Of a stretch of DNA of 20,122 bases, positions 1-9,086 are shown piece by piece. Location: NCBI GenBank assembly GCA_937901915.1, contig CALGUD010000057.1, forward strand, positions 1 through 20,122. Direction: 5' to 3'. Position 1 is the first letter of the stretch. The number at the start of each line of letters is the position of its first letter. The DNA is from an uncultured Flavobacteriaceae bacterium (lineage in GTDB: Bacteria; Bacteroidota; Bacteroidia; Flavobacteriales; Flavobacteriaceae). The translations under genes and the position numbers were made by a program. Under the pieces are notes generated by a model. That model saw nothing but the letters and a program-made list of their open reading frames with translations, was not told where the DNA came from and ran no database searches.

Positions 1-3000
1 AGCATTCACAGGCAACTGAATGATTACGAACTTTACCGGCCCGTTGTGAATTGCTTTCAGAATTGTATTTTTATACAGCATTCACAGGTATCAAAGAATT
101 TATCTTGTTGATTCTTTTGTTGTGAATTGCTTTCAGAATTGTATTTTTATACAGCATTCACAGGATACTTCTTGTTGATATACCCAGTATTTCAGTTGTG
201 AATTGCTTTCAGAATTGTATTTTTATACAGCATTCACAGGAATAAGTCAAATACAGACAGACAATGGGGGGTTGTGAATTGCTTTCAGAATTGTATTTTT
301 ATACAGCATTCACAGGTTACTTCAAATGGTAACGCAGTATTTACAGTTGTGAATTGCTTTCAGAATTGTATTTTTATACAGCATTCACAGGTTACTAATT
401 TGGTTCAGTTAAGTGAGGACAGTTGTGAATTGCTTTCAGAATTGTATTTTTATACAGCATTCACAGGACGGATTAAACTTATCAGACTACTATTTTTGTT
501 GTGAATTGCTTTCAGAATTGTATTTTTATACAGCATTCACAGGAAATACAGAGATATTATAAACTATAATTCTGTTGTGAATTGCTTTCAGAATTGTATT
601 TTTATACAGCATTCACAGGGATATGTTTACAGATCCTAATGCCAGTGTTGTTGTGAATTGCTTTCAGAATTGTATTTTTATACAGCATTCACAGGATATG
701 TATATTTTACCCTCGTTTATCTCTAGTTGTGAATTGCTTTCAGAATTGTATTTTTATACAGCATTCACAGGCAAAGGCACGAAAGGGGCTAAACTTCTCC
801 TGTTGTGAATTGCTTTCAGAATTGTATTTTTATACAGCATTCACAGGCATACAATTAATTATGAGTTGTGGGATCACGTTGTGAATTGCTTTCAGAATTG
901 TATTTTTATACAGCATTCACAGGAAACCAATAATTATGAACATTACTTATAGAGTTGTGAATTGCTTTCAGAATTGTATTTTTATACAGCATTCACAGGA
1001 GATACATTTGTAAACCATGTCAAAGTTAGTTGTGAATTGCTTTCAGAATTGTATTTTTATACAGCATTCACAGGTTATGAAATTAAAATTCGGTGCCATA
1101 GTTAGTTGTGAATTGCTTTCAGAATTGTATTTTTATACAGCATTCACAGGTGCCCGTACTTCGGAAGGGTATGCAAATTCGTTGTGAATTGCTTTCAGAA
1201 TTGTATTTTTATACAGCATTCACAGGACCCCCTCACCAAATGACTTTATAGAATTAGTTGTGAATTGCTTTCAGAATTGTATTTTTATACAGCATTCACA
1301 GGCTTTATGACTGTTAAAACAGGTTTGGATAAGTTGTGAATTGCTTTCAGAATTGTATTTTTATACAGCATTCACAGGATACTGGTAGTTTGTGAAAATA
1401 CATATTGTGTTGTGAATTGCTTTCAGAATTGTATTTTTATACAGCATTCACAGGCTGATCTTGATGATAACAATTCTATTTTAGTTGTGAATTGCTTTCA
1501 GAATTGTATTTTTATACAGCATTCACAGGCTGTGAATTCTTTACTATTGATATTGACATGTTGTGAATTGCTTTCAGAATTGTATTTTTATACAGCATTC
1601 ACAGGAAGGGTTTGTTTAAGCATATAAGAAGCTACGTTGTGAATTGCTTTCAGAATTGTATTTTTATACAGCATTCACAGGCGAATATCCTTGTTTAATA
1701 AGGTCCTTGAAGTTGTGAATTGCTTTCAGAATTGTATTTTTATACAGCATTCACAGGAAGGATTGGCAGATGCTTCCATTGATCTTAGTTGTGAATTGCT
1801 TTCAGAATTGTATTTTTATACAGCATTCACAGGCTGCAAAATCTGATTCATAAGTCCTTTCTTGTTGTGAATTGCTTTCAGAATTGTATTTTTATACAGC
1901 ATTCACAGGTGATTGCTTCGAACTGGTATTGGTATAATGTTGTGAATTGCTTTCAGAATTGTATTTTTATACAGCATTCACAGGTATAGGGTTAACGCTG
2001 ATTATATTGCTTTAGTTGTGAATTGCTTTCAGAATTGTATTTTTATACAGCATTCACAGGAATAGAAATGAACATCAACCCTTAATTTGTGTTGTGAATT
2101 GCTTTCAGAATTGTATTTTTATACAGCATTCACAGGGATAAGCCAGGAGCACCACGCAGATATACAGTTGTGAATTGCTTTCAGAATTGTATTTTTATAC
2201 AGCATTCACAGGCTGATTGTTTTTAATCCCTTCAGCACCTTTGTTGTGAATTGCTTTCAGAATTGTATTTTTATACAGCATTCACAGGAACGGATTAACG
2301 ACAAGTGATTACACGTATGTTGTGAATTGCTTTCAGAATTGTATTTTTATACAGCATTCACAGGAAAGCAAGAGAATGCCACTATACTTTTGCAGTTGTG
2401 AATTGCTTTCAGAATTGTATTTTTATACAGCATTCACAGGCAGATTACCCGAGCGTACATGAACTTATTAGTTGTGAATTGCTTTCAGAATTGTATTTTT
2501 ATACAGCATTCACAGGAGGGGTGTTAAAAGCCAAAGAGGAAAATAGTTGTGAATTGCTTTCAGAATTGTATTTTTATACAGCATTCACAGGGGAATAGCT
2601 CCGTTTAATTCTGTCATTCGCGTTGTGAATTGCTTTCAGAATTGTATTTTTATACAGCATTCACAGGTCAATTAAATTCTATGGGAATTGAAAACTCGTT
2701 GTGAATTGCTTTCAGAATTGTATTTTTATACAGCATTCACAGGTTCATGGTACGCTGATAATGTACATCCTTCGTTGTGAATTGCTTTCAGAATTGTATT
2801 TTTATACAGCATTCACAGGCCAGGATCAGAAAAAGCAAGAGGGCATTTGTTGTGAATTGCTTTCAGAATTGTATTTTTATACAGCATTCACAGGTTTAAC
2901 AACAGGGAAAACGAACTAATATTAGTTGTGAATTGCTTTCAGAATTGTATTTTTATACAGCATTCACAGGTCAAAATGGGGTATAATGACAATTGAAATG

Positions 3001-3426
3001 GTTGTGAATTGCTTTCAGAATTGTATTTTTATACAGCATTCACAGGACCACGATGAACCAGAGCGAATGAAAATAGGTTGTGAATTGCTTTCAGAATTGT
3101 ATTTTTATACAGCATTCACAGGCTTTTTATCTTTATAAGGAACTATCCACGCGTTGTGAATTGCTTTCAGAATTGTATTTTTATACAGCATTCACAGGAA
3201 AACAATGGAAGGAAACTAATATGGAGTAGTTGTGAATTGCTTTCAGAATTGTATTTTTATACAGCATTCACAGGCAGATTGATATTTATGTTAATAGTGA
3301 AATGGTTGTGAATTGCTTTCAGAATTGTATTTTTATACAGCATTCACAGGAAGTGGCGGCAATACTCATGCTCTTTTAATGTTGTGAATTGCTTTCAGAA
3401 TTGTATTTTTATACAGCATTCACAGG
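1..3426 (+). CRISPR. Type II-C CRISPR array, 45 full repeats plus a partial one
   Basis: A 46-bp repeat, starting GTTGTGAATTGC and ending CAGCATTCACAGG, recurs every 75-76 bp from 43 to 3426. Positions 1-12 are the 3' end of a further repeat, so the array continues to the left. I count 45 full repeats and 45 different spacers, nearly all 30 bp and a few 29 bp. I saw no base change in any repeat, including the last one next to cas2. The strand is set by the tracrRNA near 8995-9018: its anti-repeat complements the + strand repeat, so crRNAs are + strand and the array is read toward cas2, opposite to the cas genes. The short reading frames across the repeats are artefacts. The leader end is not certain. 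Confidence 0.99.
3382..3411 (+). promoter_or_regulatory. Promoter-like element inside each repeat (last repeat shown)
   Basis: Repeat nt 2-4 are TTG and nt 24-31 are TATTTTTA, separated by 19 nt. This matches the Bacteroidota promoter layout (-33 TTG, -7 TAnnTTTG) except for the final G. Because all repeats are identical, the element recurs 45 times. Start sites would fall near repeat nt 36-38, just before each spacer. Repeat-internal promoters are known in Neisseria II-C arrays; activity here is inferred. Confidence 0.4.
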
Positions 3427-3460
3427 GTACCCGCCGTAAAAGGCTGGTATCCTGTTTTTT
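3427..3460 (+). terminator. Possible terminator at the cas2 end of the array
   Basis: Directly after the last repeat, ACCCGCC (3429-3435) can pair with GGCTGGT (3442-3448) around a 6-nt loop with one mismatch. Six T residues (3455-3460) follow after ATCCTG. This would stop + strand array transcripts before they run antisense into cas2. The gap between stem and T-run is a little long. Confidence 0.4.
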
Positions 3461-3487
3461 AATGTTGATGTCAGGATTAAAAAAACA
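3453..3487. repeat. AT-rich inverted repeat between array and cas2
   Basis: TGTTTTTTAAT (3453-3463) is the inverse of ATTAAAAAAACA (3476-3487) apart from one extra A, with a 12-nt loop. It is T-rich on both strands, so it could act as a bidirectional terminator for the converging array and cas2 transcripts, or be part of a leader. The rest of the gap, 3488-3544, is AT-rich with nothing recognisable. Confidence 0.45.
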
Positions 3488-3544
3488 ACCCGTTTTTAAT
3501 TACATTTTATAACTTCTCCAAATTTTTGTAAACGTAAAATTCTA

Positions 3545-3889
3545 TCAAAAAAGCTCTAATTGTTGGTTGGGTTTTTCAGGCTCCACTTCTTTCTGCCCAT
3601 GAAAAAGTTCTATCATCCCAAATTGTTTATCGGTAATTTGCATAATACATACTTTACCGTGCTCAGGCAGCCTGCGTTTGGTACGTTTCACATGTACATC
3701 AGCATTTTCCCTACTGGCGCAAAAACGCATATAAATACTAAACTGGAACATCGCAAAACCATCGTCCAGAAGGTTTTTCCTGAAACGCGTGGCCGCTTTC
3801 CGGTCTTTACGGGTTTCGGTAGGAAGGTCAAATAATACAAGTACCCACATGCTTCTGTATTGGTTTAAACGTGAAAAATGATTATCCAT
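3545..3889 (-). CDS. cas2: CRISPR-associated protein Cas2
   Basis: This 114-residue protein is a normal length for Cas2, the dimeric partner that bridges two Cas1 dimers in the spacer-integration complex. The first beta strand, WVLVLFDLP (about 15-23), carries the conserved Asp at D21. Basic residues follow in the first helix, and FQFSIYMRF (about 48-56) is the second core strand, as in the type II Cas2 group. The start codon overlaps the end of cas1 by 8 nt (ATGGATAA), so the two are very likely translationally coupled and made in a fixed ratio. It is the last gene of the cas9-cas1-cas2 operon; the array begins about 120 bp beyond its stop codon. The identification is firm from position and motif together. 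Confidence 0.96.
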   Translation of the reverse strand: MDNHFSRLNQYRSMWVLVLFDLPTETRKDRKAATRFRKNLLDDGFAMFQFSIYMRFCASRENADVHVKRTKRRLPEHGKVCIMQITDKQFGMIELFHGQKEVEPEKPNQQLELF

Positions 3890-4781
3890 CGTAAATAGGA
3901 TATAATAGTTTTCTGCTCATTCCTGCAAAACATTCGTAAAGGGAATTCGTGGTACGGCTCATAGCCACCATAAGAGGGCTTTGCTTTCCATCTATAGTTA
4001 CATCCATGGCCGGAATACGTAACAGCAAATTTTTTAACTCCGGGGTCAGTACGTCATATTCCATTTCCATTTCAACAATTTCCTTGACCAGTACATCTAC
4101 ATAAATCCGGTAAGGTTCCATGATATCATCTGCCAGGCAATATGCATTGTATTTATTACGGTGAAAAATACCGACTGTTGGTAACATCCCTGAACTTATC
4201 AATGCCCTGGCTGTTACCGCCCGTAAAATAGCATAGCCATAATTAAGCAGGTTATTGGGGGAGACCCCTTTTTGGTTACGGCTAAAGCCATCAATAGCAA
4301 ATAAATTCTGGAAATAATGGGCCGCTGCTATGGCTTCATGGTTTTCGGCATCACCGCTCTTTACTTCTTTTGCCCAACGATACATTTTTTTAGCATTTAC
4401 CCCTATTTTATTTAAATGTTGTGCCTGATTAGTGATTTTGGCTTCAATTGTTTGTTGCCAAAGATTTTTTTTTAAAGGTAAACTGGCATTGAGCTGATGG
4501 CGGATGCGCTCTGTTTGCTCGGTATGGCCCTCCAAAGGTTGTAATAGGCTTATTGGCAAATGCCTTTCATTACAATTTACCACAGCGGTTTTATTTTGTA
4601 TAAGCTTGCTTAACAATCCATTCGTAATGGTTATTTGCTGATTTTCCAAAACTATCATTCCTACATCTTCTATAGGAACCGTAACCGATGGCTTTCCTTC
4701 ATCCGGATAGGTAATTACCAGTTGTTCATTTTTTGTATTTAGGTAGGCAGGGTTAGCAAAAAAAAGGGTCCGTTTAATCAT
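3882..4781 (-). CDS. cas1: Type II CRISPR-associated endonuclease/integrase Cas1
   Basis: Cas1 is the integrase that inserts new spacers into the array as a complex with Cas2. At 299 residues it has the usual length. The N-terminal beta domain (about 1-80) is followed by the helical catalytic domain. The metal-binding triad is visible: E149 in HEAIAAAHYF, H207 in GIFHRN, and E222 in ADDIMEPYR. The segment NNLLNYGYAILRA (177-189) is typical of type II Cas1. It starts 11 nt after the cas9 stop codon and overlaps cas2 by 8 nt, so all three genes form one transcript. Neither csn2 nor cas4 follows, which is the defining absence of subtype II-C. In that subtype Cas9 itself is thought to help choose PAM-adjacent spacers. 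Confidence 0.98.
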   Translation of the reverse strand: MIKRTLFFANPAYLNTKNEQLVITYPDEGKPSVTVPIEDVGMIVLENQQITITNGLLSKLIQNKTAVVNCNERHLPISLLQPLEGHTEQTERIRHQLNASLPLKKNLWQQTIEAKITNQAQHLNKIGVNAKKMYRWAKEVKSGDAENHEAIAAAHYFQNLFAIDGFSRNQKGVSPNNLLNYGYAILRAVTARALISSGMLPTVGIFHRNKYNAYCLADDIMEPYRIYVDVLVKEIVEMEMEYDVLTPELKNLLLRIPAMDVTIDGKQSPLMVAMSRTTNSLYECFAGMSRKLLYPIYDG

Positions 4782-4792
4782 TACCTTCAGGT

Positions 4793-7700
4793 TTAATATT
4801 CTCCGACATGAACTATATCTCCAAGATGATTGAGTCTTACTTTAATTATTCCCACTATTCCTGACAATCCTTCTCTTTTCCATATAATATTTTTTAGCTG
4901 AGGAGCATTTTCAACGTTTGTTTCTAAATGATGTCTAAAAAAATAATCTTTAATTGTAAACTTCTGAACTCTAAATAAGTGTTCACTGATTAAAGATGCA
5001 TTTTTGTCATCAAGTAAATCTACATCATCAGGCTTAAAATCCTCTGAAGGAAAAACAAACATCTCATTTTGTTTCATTGTAAATAAAAACTCCCATCCTT
5101 TTTCGTGCTCCTTTTTGATAATGGGTTGTCCTAAATTTTTACGAATTACAGCCTCATAAAATGAAATTACTTCTTCCTGTAGGTTTCCTTCCTCATCTCT
5201 ATAAATTGCTACATGATGATTGTTTCCTGTACTAACATAATCTGCAAGAATAGTTTTTCCTTCTTCATTTAGAATTTCATTTCCTAAATGATCTTTTGAA
5301 TTATGTAATGCCTCTGCATTATTTACTCCTGAAATAGCAACTCGTTTTATAGAAATGTTCTTTTCTGTATTCAACATTATTGGATTTTCTTCCAGATTTG
5401 AAAAGGCATCTTTTGAACTTCCATTACATTCATCCAAGCGCTTTTGAAGGATTTTTTGCACCCCTACATCAATGACTTTATCAATTTTCAAATCAGGTGT
5501 AATTACCTTACGTATTGTATACTGGTTTTCAAACTGAACTGTTTTTACTTTTTCGGGCAAGACATCACCCTTATCATTGAGATGTATAGGTTTTTTTTCC
5601 AAACTGTTTTTTCCAGTAAAAGCTTTTTTTGCATCTCCCTCAAATTCCTCTAATCGGCTTTGCAAAGCCTCTCTATACTTCTCTTTCGCTACTGTTAGAA
5701 TTTTGCTATGGTCAAAACTGCCACCTACCTTTTCTATCTTAACAATATATTTTTTTGATTTTCCATAAATAGTTTCTTTATGCAACTGGCCTCTGGGCGT
5801 AAGCTCAATTTTAGTTTTAAAACCACCCTCAACTTTTATTTTATTCTTGTTTTTAGTAACAACTTTGTTTTTGGTCTTATGTGATACAAAAATAGCTTCT
5901 AAATGCTTTTTAGCTTCTTCTCGAATATTATCAAAAGGTTTTATAAACCTTCTTCCTCCTTCTTTGTCCCGATAGGTATATTTATTTTTGATTCCATGTA
6001 TTACTCCATCTTTATTACTTTCAGCATTCAAATTGTTTAAATATTGGATAAGTGCAGGTTTAGTGAAAGCAACAGTAATGGCATCCATTGCGTGATGACG
6101 GTGGTCATTACGTTTTGTCCATTCAGAAATGCGAGTCAACTCTTTTCCATGTCTATTTTCTACAGTATATGTGAGTCCTAAAGCCTTATATTTCTCAAAA
6201 TTCAGTTCTTTAAGTACATCTATAAGCTGCCAATCTTCACGTAGTTTTGAAGTTATGGTGCCTGAAGTAAGAGTTACCTTTCTGGTGATTTCTAATAGTA
6301 ATTGTGCTGATTTTCGTGCTATATAAGCTGAATTTCCCAAATCTCGATTTAAAAAATCTTCGGGAATTTCTGCTTTAGACATCAGTAACTTTTTTCGGTT
6401 CATGTATTTTATATCTCCTGCTGCATAAACTTCTTCAACCCGGTTTTTAAAATTATCCAACCATCCTTTTCGTTCACAATAATCATAAGCAGTTTCATTC
6501 CCCTTTTCAAGGTTTACATCACGTAGTTCTAACGTTTTATTTGAAAATGAATCATCAAAAAGCAATGCCTGTGGTATAATGTGTTCTACATCAAATTTAT
6601 TGGTAAAAAGTTCTTCAGGTTTGATATAAGTTCCTGAATAAAGTGTCTTATAACCTGTAGCTTTTAACTCTTTATAGAGCCTATATTTTATCAAATCTTT
6701 CCGGCTAACATAAGGTAAACCAAACTCCTTTTTTAAAAAGGTTCGTATTTCCTCATATTCTTTGGTTACTTTTGCTATTTGCTTGGTCATTTCACTACGT
6801 TGTTGTGCAGTCTTTTTCAGTTCTCGTGCTAATTCTATACGTATTTCGTCAGGTCTTCCTAGTTCAGGATCTTTAATAATAGCATTGACCACATTGATCA
6901 TTTGATTCAAAATTTTTTCTACTACCGGATTTCGAAGGCTATTTTTCTTTAAAATTTCGAGTTCTGGCTTTAAATCCCTCTTCTCATTTTCAGTTTTTGT
7001 AATGGACTGAGAATGATTATACCCTGCTTTAGAACAGGCTTCATTATATAATGCGCCTTCTTGCAAATAAGGAAGAATTTTTCGCATAGCACGTACACTA
7101 AGACTCCCGTAATCTTCAGAAAAGGTAACACCGGTAAGAAGCCGGGCGTGTACTTCGTTAAAACCAAATTTTTCTTCTAATTTTTTAAGTAATGAAACAG
7201 TCCCAGTTGTTGAATTATCATCGTCGTAAGAATAGAGTAAATGCCAAAGTTCATAAAAAGGTTGCTTTGCAAAAGAATTTCCAGGTAATGAGGTATCAAA
7301 ATCCAGTATTGCAGGATTAATTCCAATAGTTTTAAAGCAATCTTTTAAATCTTCAACTACTTCTTCAATAGATAATTCTTTAAAATCAAGTTCATATCCT
7401 TCTGTTTCTAAAATCTTTTTATAAACTTCTAATAAAGACGAATTGGTACGGTTACCTTCCAAATGGTTAAAATTAAGTTTCCACTCTTTAGGTTTATTTT
7501 CCGACTTTTTAAAAAGCCAATCTAAAAATTGCTTGTCAGTCATTTTTTCAACCCAGTTTAACTCTTTAAACAAAAGGTTTTTAGTTTCTTCTTCGAGTTC
7601 ATAAACCTCATGTTCCATATCCTTCTTTGTTACTCTAATGGCATTAATATTTTGCCAAATTTTGAATTCCTGAAAAACAGGGGAAGACTTTGGAGCTACA

Positions 7701-8896
7701 CGAGGTCCTATTAATTTCTTCTTACAATGCCCATCAATATTCACCATTCGCTCTATCCCTTCAAATTCACAAATATTAATAAGTCCTTTTTGTGACTTTA
7801 ATTTTCGCTGATAAAATATGGTAATATCTCTTAATTCTTTCTTTACTCTATCGTTCAACTCAGGGTAATGTTTTGATTGTTCCTTCCAGATCGCATCAAA
7901 CTCATCCATATAATCCTGACGATAAAAAACCTGATTTTTAAGGGAGGAGTGAGAATTTTTTTTAAGTTGTTTAAATTGATATTGACCAACAGTTTGATCT
8001 TGGAAAAATAATTCCTTACTCCGGTCACTTATCTCCCCTAAATAACCGCTGGATTTGTTAATTTGATTATTAATTTCTGTAAGTATAAAGGCAATTTCAG
8101 AAATGTCGAGTTTTTCTGAAAGCGCTTTATCGCGCCATTCATATTGTTGCAATTTCTTGTCAGTACCTTTGTTTTCAGCTCGTACAACGCCCAATATTTT
8201 CTCAAAATACTGACCAGTAGCTGTTTTATTTTTTCCGTCAATTGCTTCTTTATGAAGATCTGTAAGTATTTCAGGGTAAAACTGTTTCTGATAGTTCCAG
8301 ATTTTATCAAATTCTTCCTTGAGATCAGAACGGTAATAATCAGGCAACACTTTTTTTTCTTCCAGAAGTAATTGATAAGAATATTGGCCAGGTGTGAGAT
8401 TTTTATGATATAGCGTTTTCGCTACAGACATTCCGTCAATAAGTTGTCCTTCTTCTTCATTGTTAGCCTTTCTGCTGCTTTTATATCCTCTTTTTTTATT
8501 AATCATCAAAAGGACACGGGCAAACTCTTCTTTAGAAATTTTTTCTAAAGGTGCTTTTGCACGGGCTTTATAAGTAGAAAATGTAGAATCTTTTGTAGTT
8601 TCAGCCAAAAAAGTCTTATCAGTAATAAAATCAATACTCTTTAAAATTTTAATCACAACAGCGCGACGCATTTTATAACGGTACAGATTTCTGCGCATAC
8701 CTCTTTTTAAAGTCCGGTCAGCATTAATAGTTATACTTTGCCCTTTTTCAAAGCTTTGTTGCTCATCAGTAGAGAGAGGAATTACACGAACCCCCGTTTT
8801 GATAATTGCTGATTTTTCACTTTCATCTTTTGCTTCGTCCACTACGGCCCAACCAATAGAGGTAGTACCCAAATCCAATCCTAAAATTCGTTTCAT
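4793..8896 (-). CDS. cas9: Type II-C CRISPR effector nuclease Cas9
   Basis: Cas9 is the RNA-guided DNA nuclease that uses crRNA paired to tracrRNA. At 1367 residues it sits in the large class seen in Bacteroidota II-C systems. RuvC-I is at the N-terminus (GLDLGTTSIGWAVVD, D8). An Arg-rich bridge helix follows (about 61-80). RuvC-II contains E688 in IRIELAREL. The HNH domain has D769, H772 and N795 (DVEHIIPQ, then DVNLEKGN). RuvC-III has H935 and D938 in DHRHHAMDAI. The C-terminal PAM-interacting region contains GNNHHVAIYRDEEG (about 1224-1237). All catalytic positions are intact, so it should cut. Two stretches look internally duplicated: about 168-220 against 301-356, and about 1069-1120 against 1145-1190. 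ATG at 8896 places the RuvC-I motif at the usual distance. No clear promoter was found for it. Confidence 0.99.
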   Translation of the reverse strand: MKRILGLDLGTTSIGWAVVDEAKDESEKSAIIKTGVRVIPLSTDEQQSFEKGQSITINADRTLKRGMRRNLYRYKMRRAVVIKILKSIDFITDKTFLAETTKDSTFSTYKARAKAPLEKISKEEFARVLLMINKKRGYKSSRKANNEEEGQLIDGMSVAKTLYHKNLTPGQYSYQLLLEEKKVLPDYYRSDLKEEFDKIWNYQKQFYPEILTDLHKEAIDGKNKTATGQYFEKILGVVRAENKGTDKKLQQYEWRDKALSEKLDISEIAFILTEINNQINKSSGYLGEISDRSKELFFQDQTVGQYQFKQLKKNSHSSLKNQVFYRQDYMDEFDAIWKEQSKHYPELNDRVKKELRDITIFYQRKLKSQKGLINICEFEGIERMVNIDGHCKKKLIGPRVAPKSSPVFQEFKIWQNINAIRVTKKDMEHEVYELEEETKNLLFKELNWVEKMTDKQFLDWLFKKSENKPKEWKLNFNHLEGNRTNSSLLEVYKKILETEGYELDFKELSIEEVVEDLKDCFKTIGINPAILDFDTSLPGNSFAKQPFYELWHLLYSYDDDNSTTGTVSLLKKLEEKFGFNEVHARLLTGVTFSEDYGSLSVRAMRKILPYLQEGALYNEACSKAGYNHSQSITKTENEKRDLKPELEILKKNSLRNPVVEKILNQMINVVNAIIKDPELGRPDEIRIELARELKKTAQQRSEMTKQIAKVTKEYEEIRTFLKKEFGLPYVSRKDLIKYRLYKELKATGYKTLYSGTYIKPEELFTNKFDVEHIIPQALLFDDSFSNKTLELRDVNLEKGNETAYDYCERKGWLDNFKNRVEEVYAAGDIKYMNRKKLLMSKAEIPEDFLNRDLGNSAYIARKSAQLLLEITRKVTLTSGTITSKLREDWQLIDVLKELNFEKYKALGLTYTVENRHGKELTRISEWTKRNDHRHHAMDAITVAFTKPALIQYLNNLNAESNKDGVIHGIKNKYTYRDKEGGRRFIKPFDNIREEAKKHLEAIFVSHKTKNKVVTKNKNKIKVEGGFKTKIELTPRGQLHKETIYGKSKKYIVKIEKVGGSFDHSKILTVAKEKYREALQSRLEEFEGDAKKAFTGKNSLEKKPIHLNDKGDVLPEKVKTVQFENQYTIRKVITPDLKIDKVIDVGVQKILQKRLDECNGSSKDAFSNLEENPIMLNTEKNISIKRVAISGVNNAEALHNSKDHLGNEILNEEGKTILADYVSTGNNHHVAIYRDEEGNLQEEVISFYEAVIRKNLGQPIIKKEHEKGWEFLFTMKQNEMFVFPSEDFKPDDVDLLDDKNASLISEHLFRVQKFTIKDYFFRHHLETNVENAPQLKNIIWKREGLSGIVGIIKVRLNHLGDIVHVGEY

Positions 8897-8983
8897 AGTA
8901 AGTATTGTTTTACACCAATAAAATTATCTAAATAAAAGTCTGTTGTTTACGGAAAACCATAATTATCAATAAAATACTTTTAC

Positions 8984-8991
8984 TATATTTG
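8984..8991 (+). promoter_or_regulatory. -7 element of the tracrRNA promoter
   Basis: TATATTTG matches the Bacteroidota -7 consensus TAnnTTTG exactly and ends 4 nt before the anti-repeat. A convincing TTG is missing about 19-21 nt upstream (only TTA near 8963-8965), so the -33 part is weak. Transcription would begin around 8996-8998. Confidence 0.6.
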
Positions 8992-8994
8992 TTT

Positions 8995-9086
8995 TACAAT
9001 TCTGAAGCAATTCACAATAAGGATTATTCCGTTGTGAAAACATTTAAAGCGGTACTTGTTTATTCTAGTATCGCTTTCTTTCTTTC
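8995..9086 (+). ncRNA. tracrRNA of the type II-C system
   Basis: The tracrRNA pairs with the crRNA repeat, enables RNase III processing and is held by Cas9. The anti-repeat at 8995-9018 complements repeat nt 1-25, with one unpaired nucleotide (AA where three A would match) and one G-U pair at the end. A short hairpin, GGA-TTAT-TCC (9021-9030), then lies in the nexus position. The RNA ends in a terminator hairpin at 9046-9077. The anti-repeat end TTCACAA (9011-9017) can also pair with TTGTGAA (9032-9038) in the same RNA. The gene runs divergently from cas9, starting about 100 nt from the cas9 start codon. The 5' end is estimated from the -7 element and could be a few bases further in. Confidence 0.92.
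9046..9086 (+). terminator. Intrinsic terminator of the tracrRNA
   Basis: AAAGCGGTACT (9046-9056) pairs with AGTATCGCTTT (9067-9077) over 11 positions with a single G-U pair and a 10-nt loop. The T-rich CTTTCTTTC follows. This hairpin likely doubles as the 3' scaffold stem of the tracrRNA. Confidence 0.8.

Noticed and set aside
274..2919. Several short + strand reading frames in the array, all containing MNCFQNCIFIQHSQ or CELLSELYFYTAFTG
   Set aside because: They are translations of the repeat unit read in different frames, broken up by spacers, with no ribosome site. They are not genes.
3560..3835. 91-codon + strand frame opposite cas2
   Set aside because: It is antisense to a certain cas2 gene and shows no domain or usual composition. 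It is a shadow frame.
3545..8896. A possible II-A or II-B system, or an extra accessory cas gene
   Set aside because: cas9, cas1 and cas2 are tightly packed (11-nt gap, 8-nt overlap) with no room for csn2 or cas4, and nothing cas-like lies upstream of the tracrRNA. The system is II-C.
8897..8983. A second repeat or scaRNA-like RNA beside cas9, suggested by GTTGT at 8942
   Set aside because: Only five bases match the repeat start and the rest diverges. No second anti-repeat was found either.
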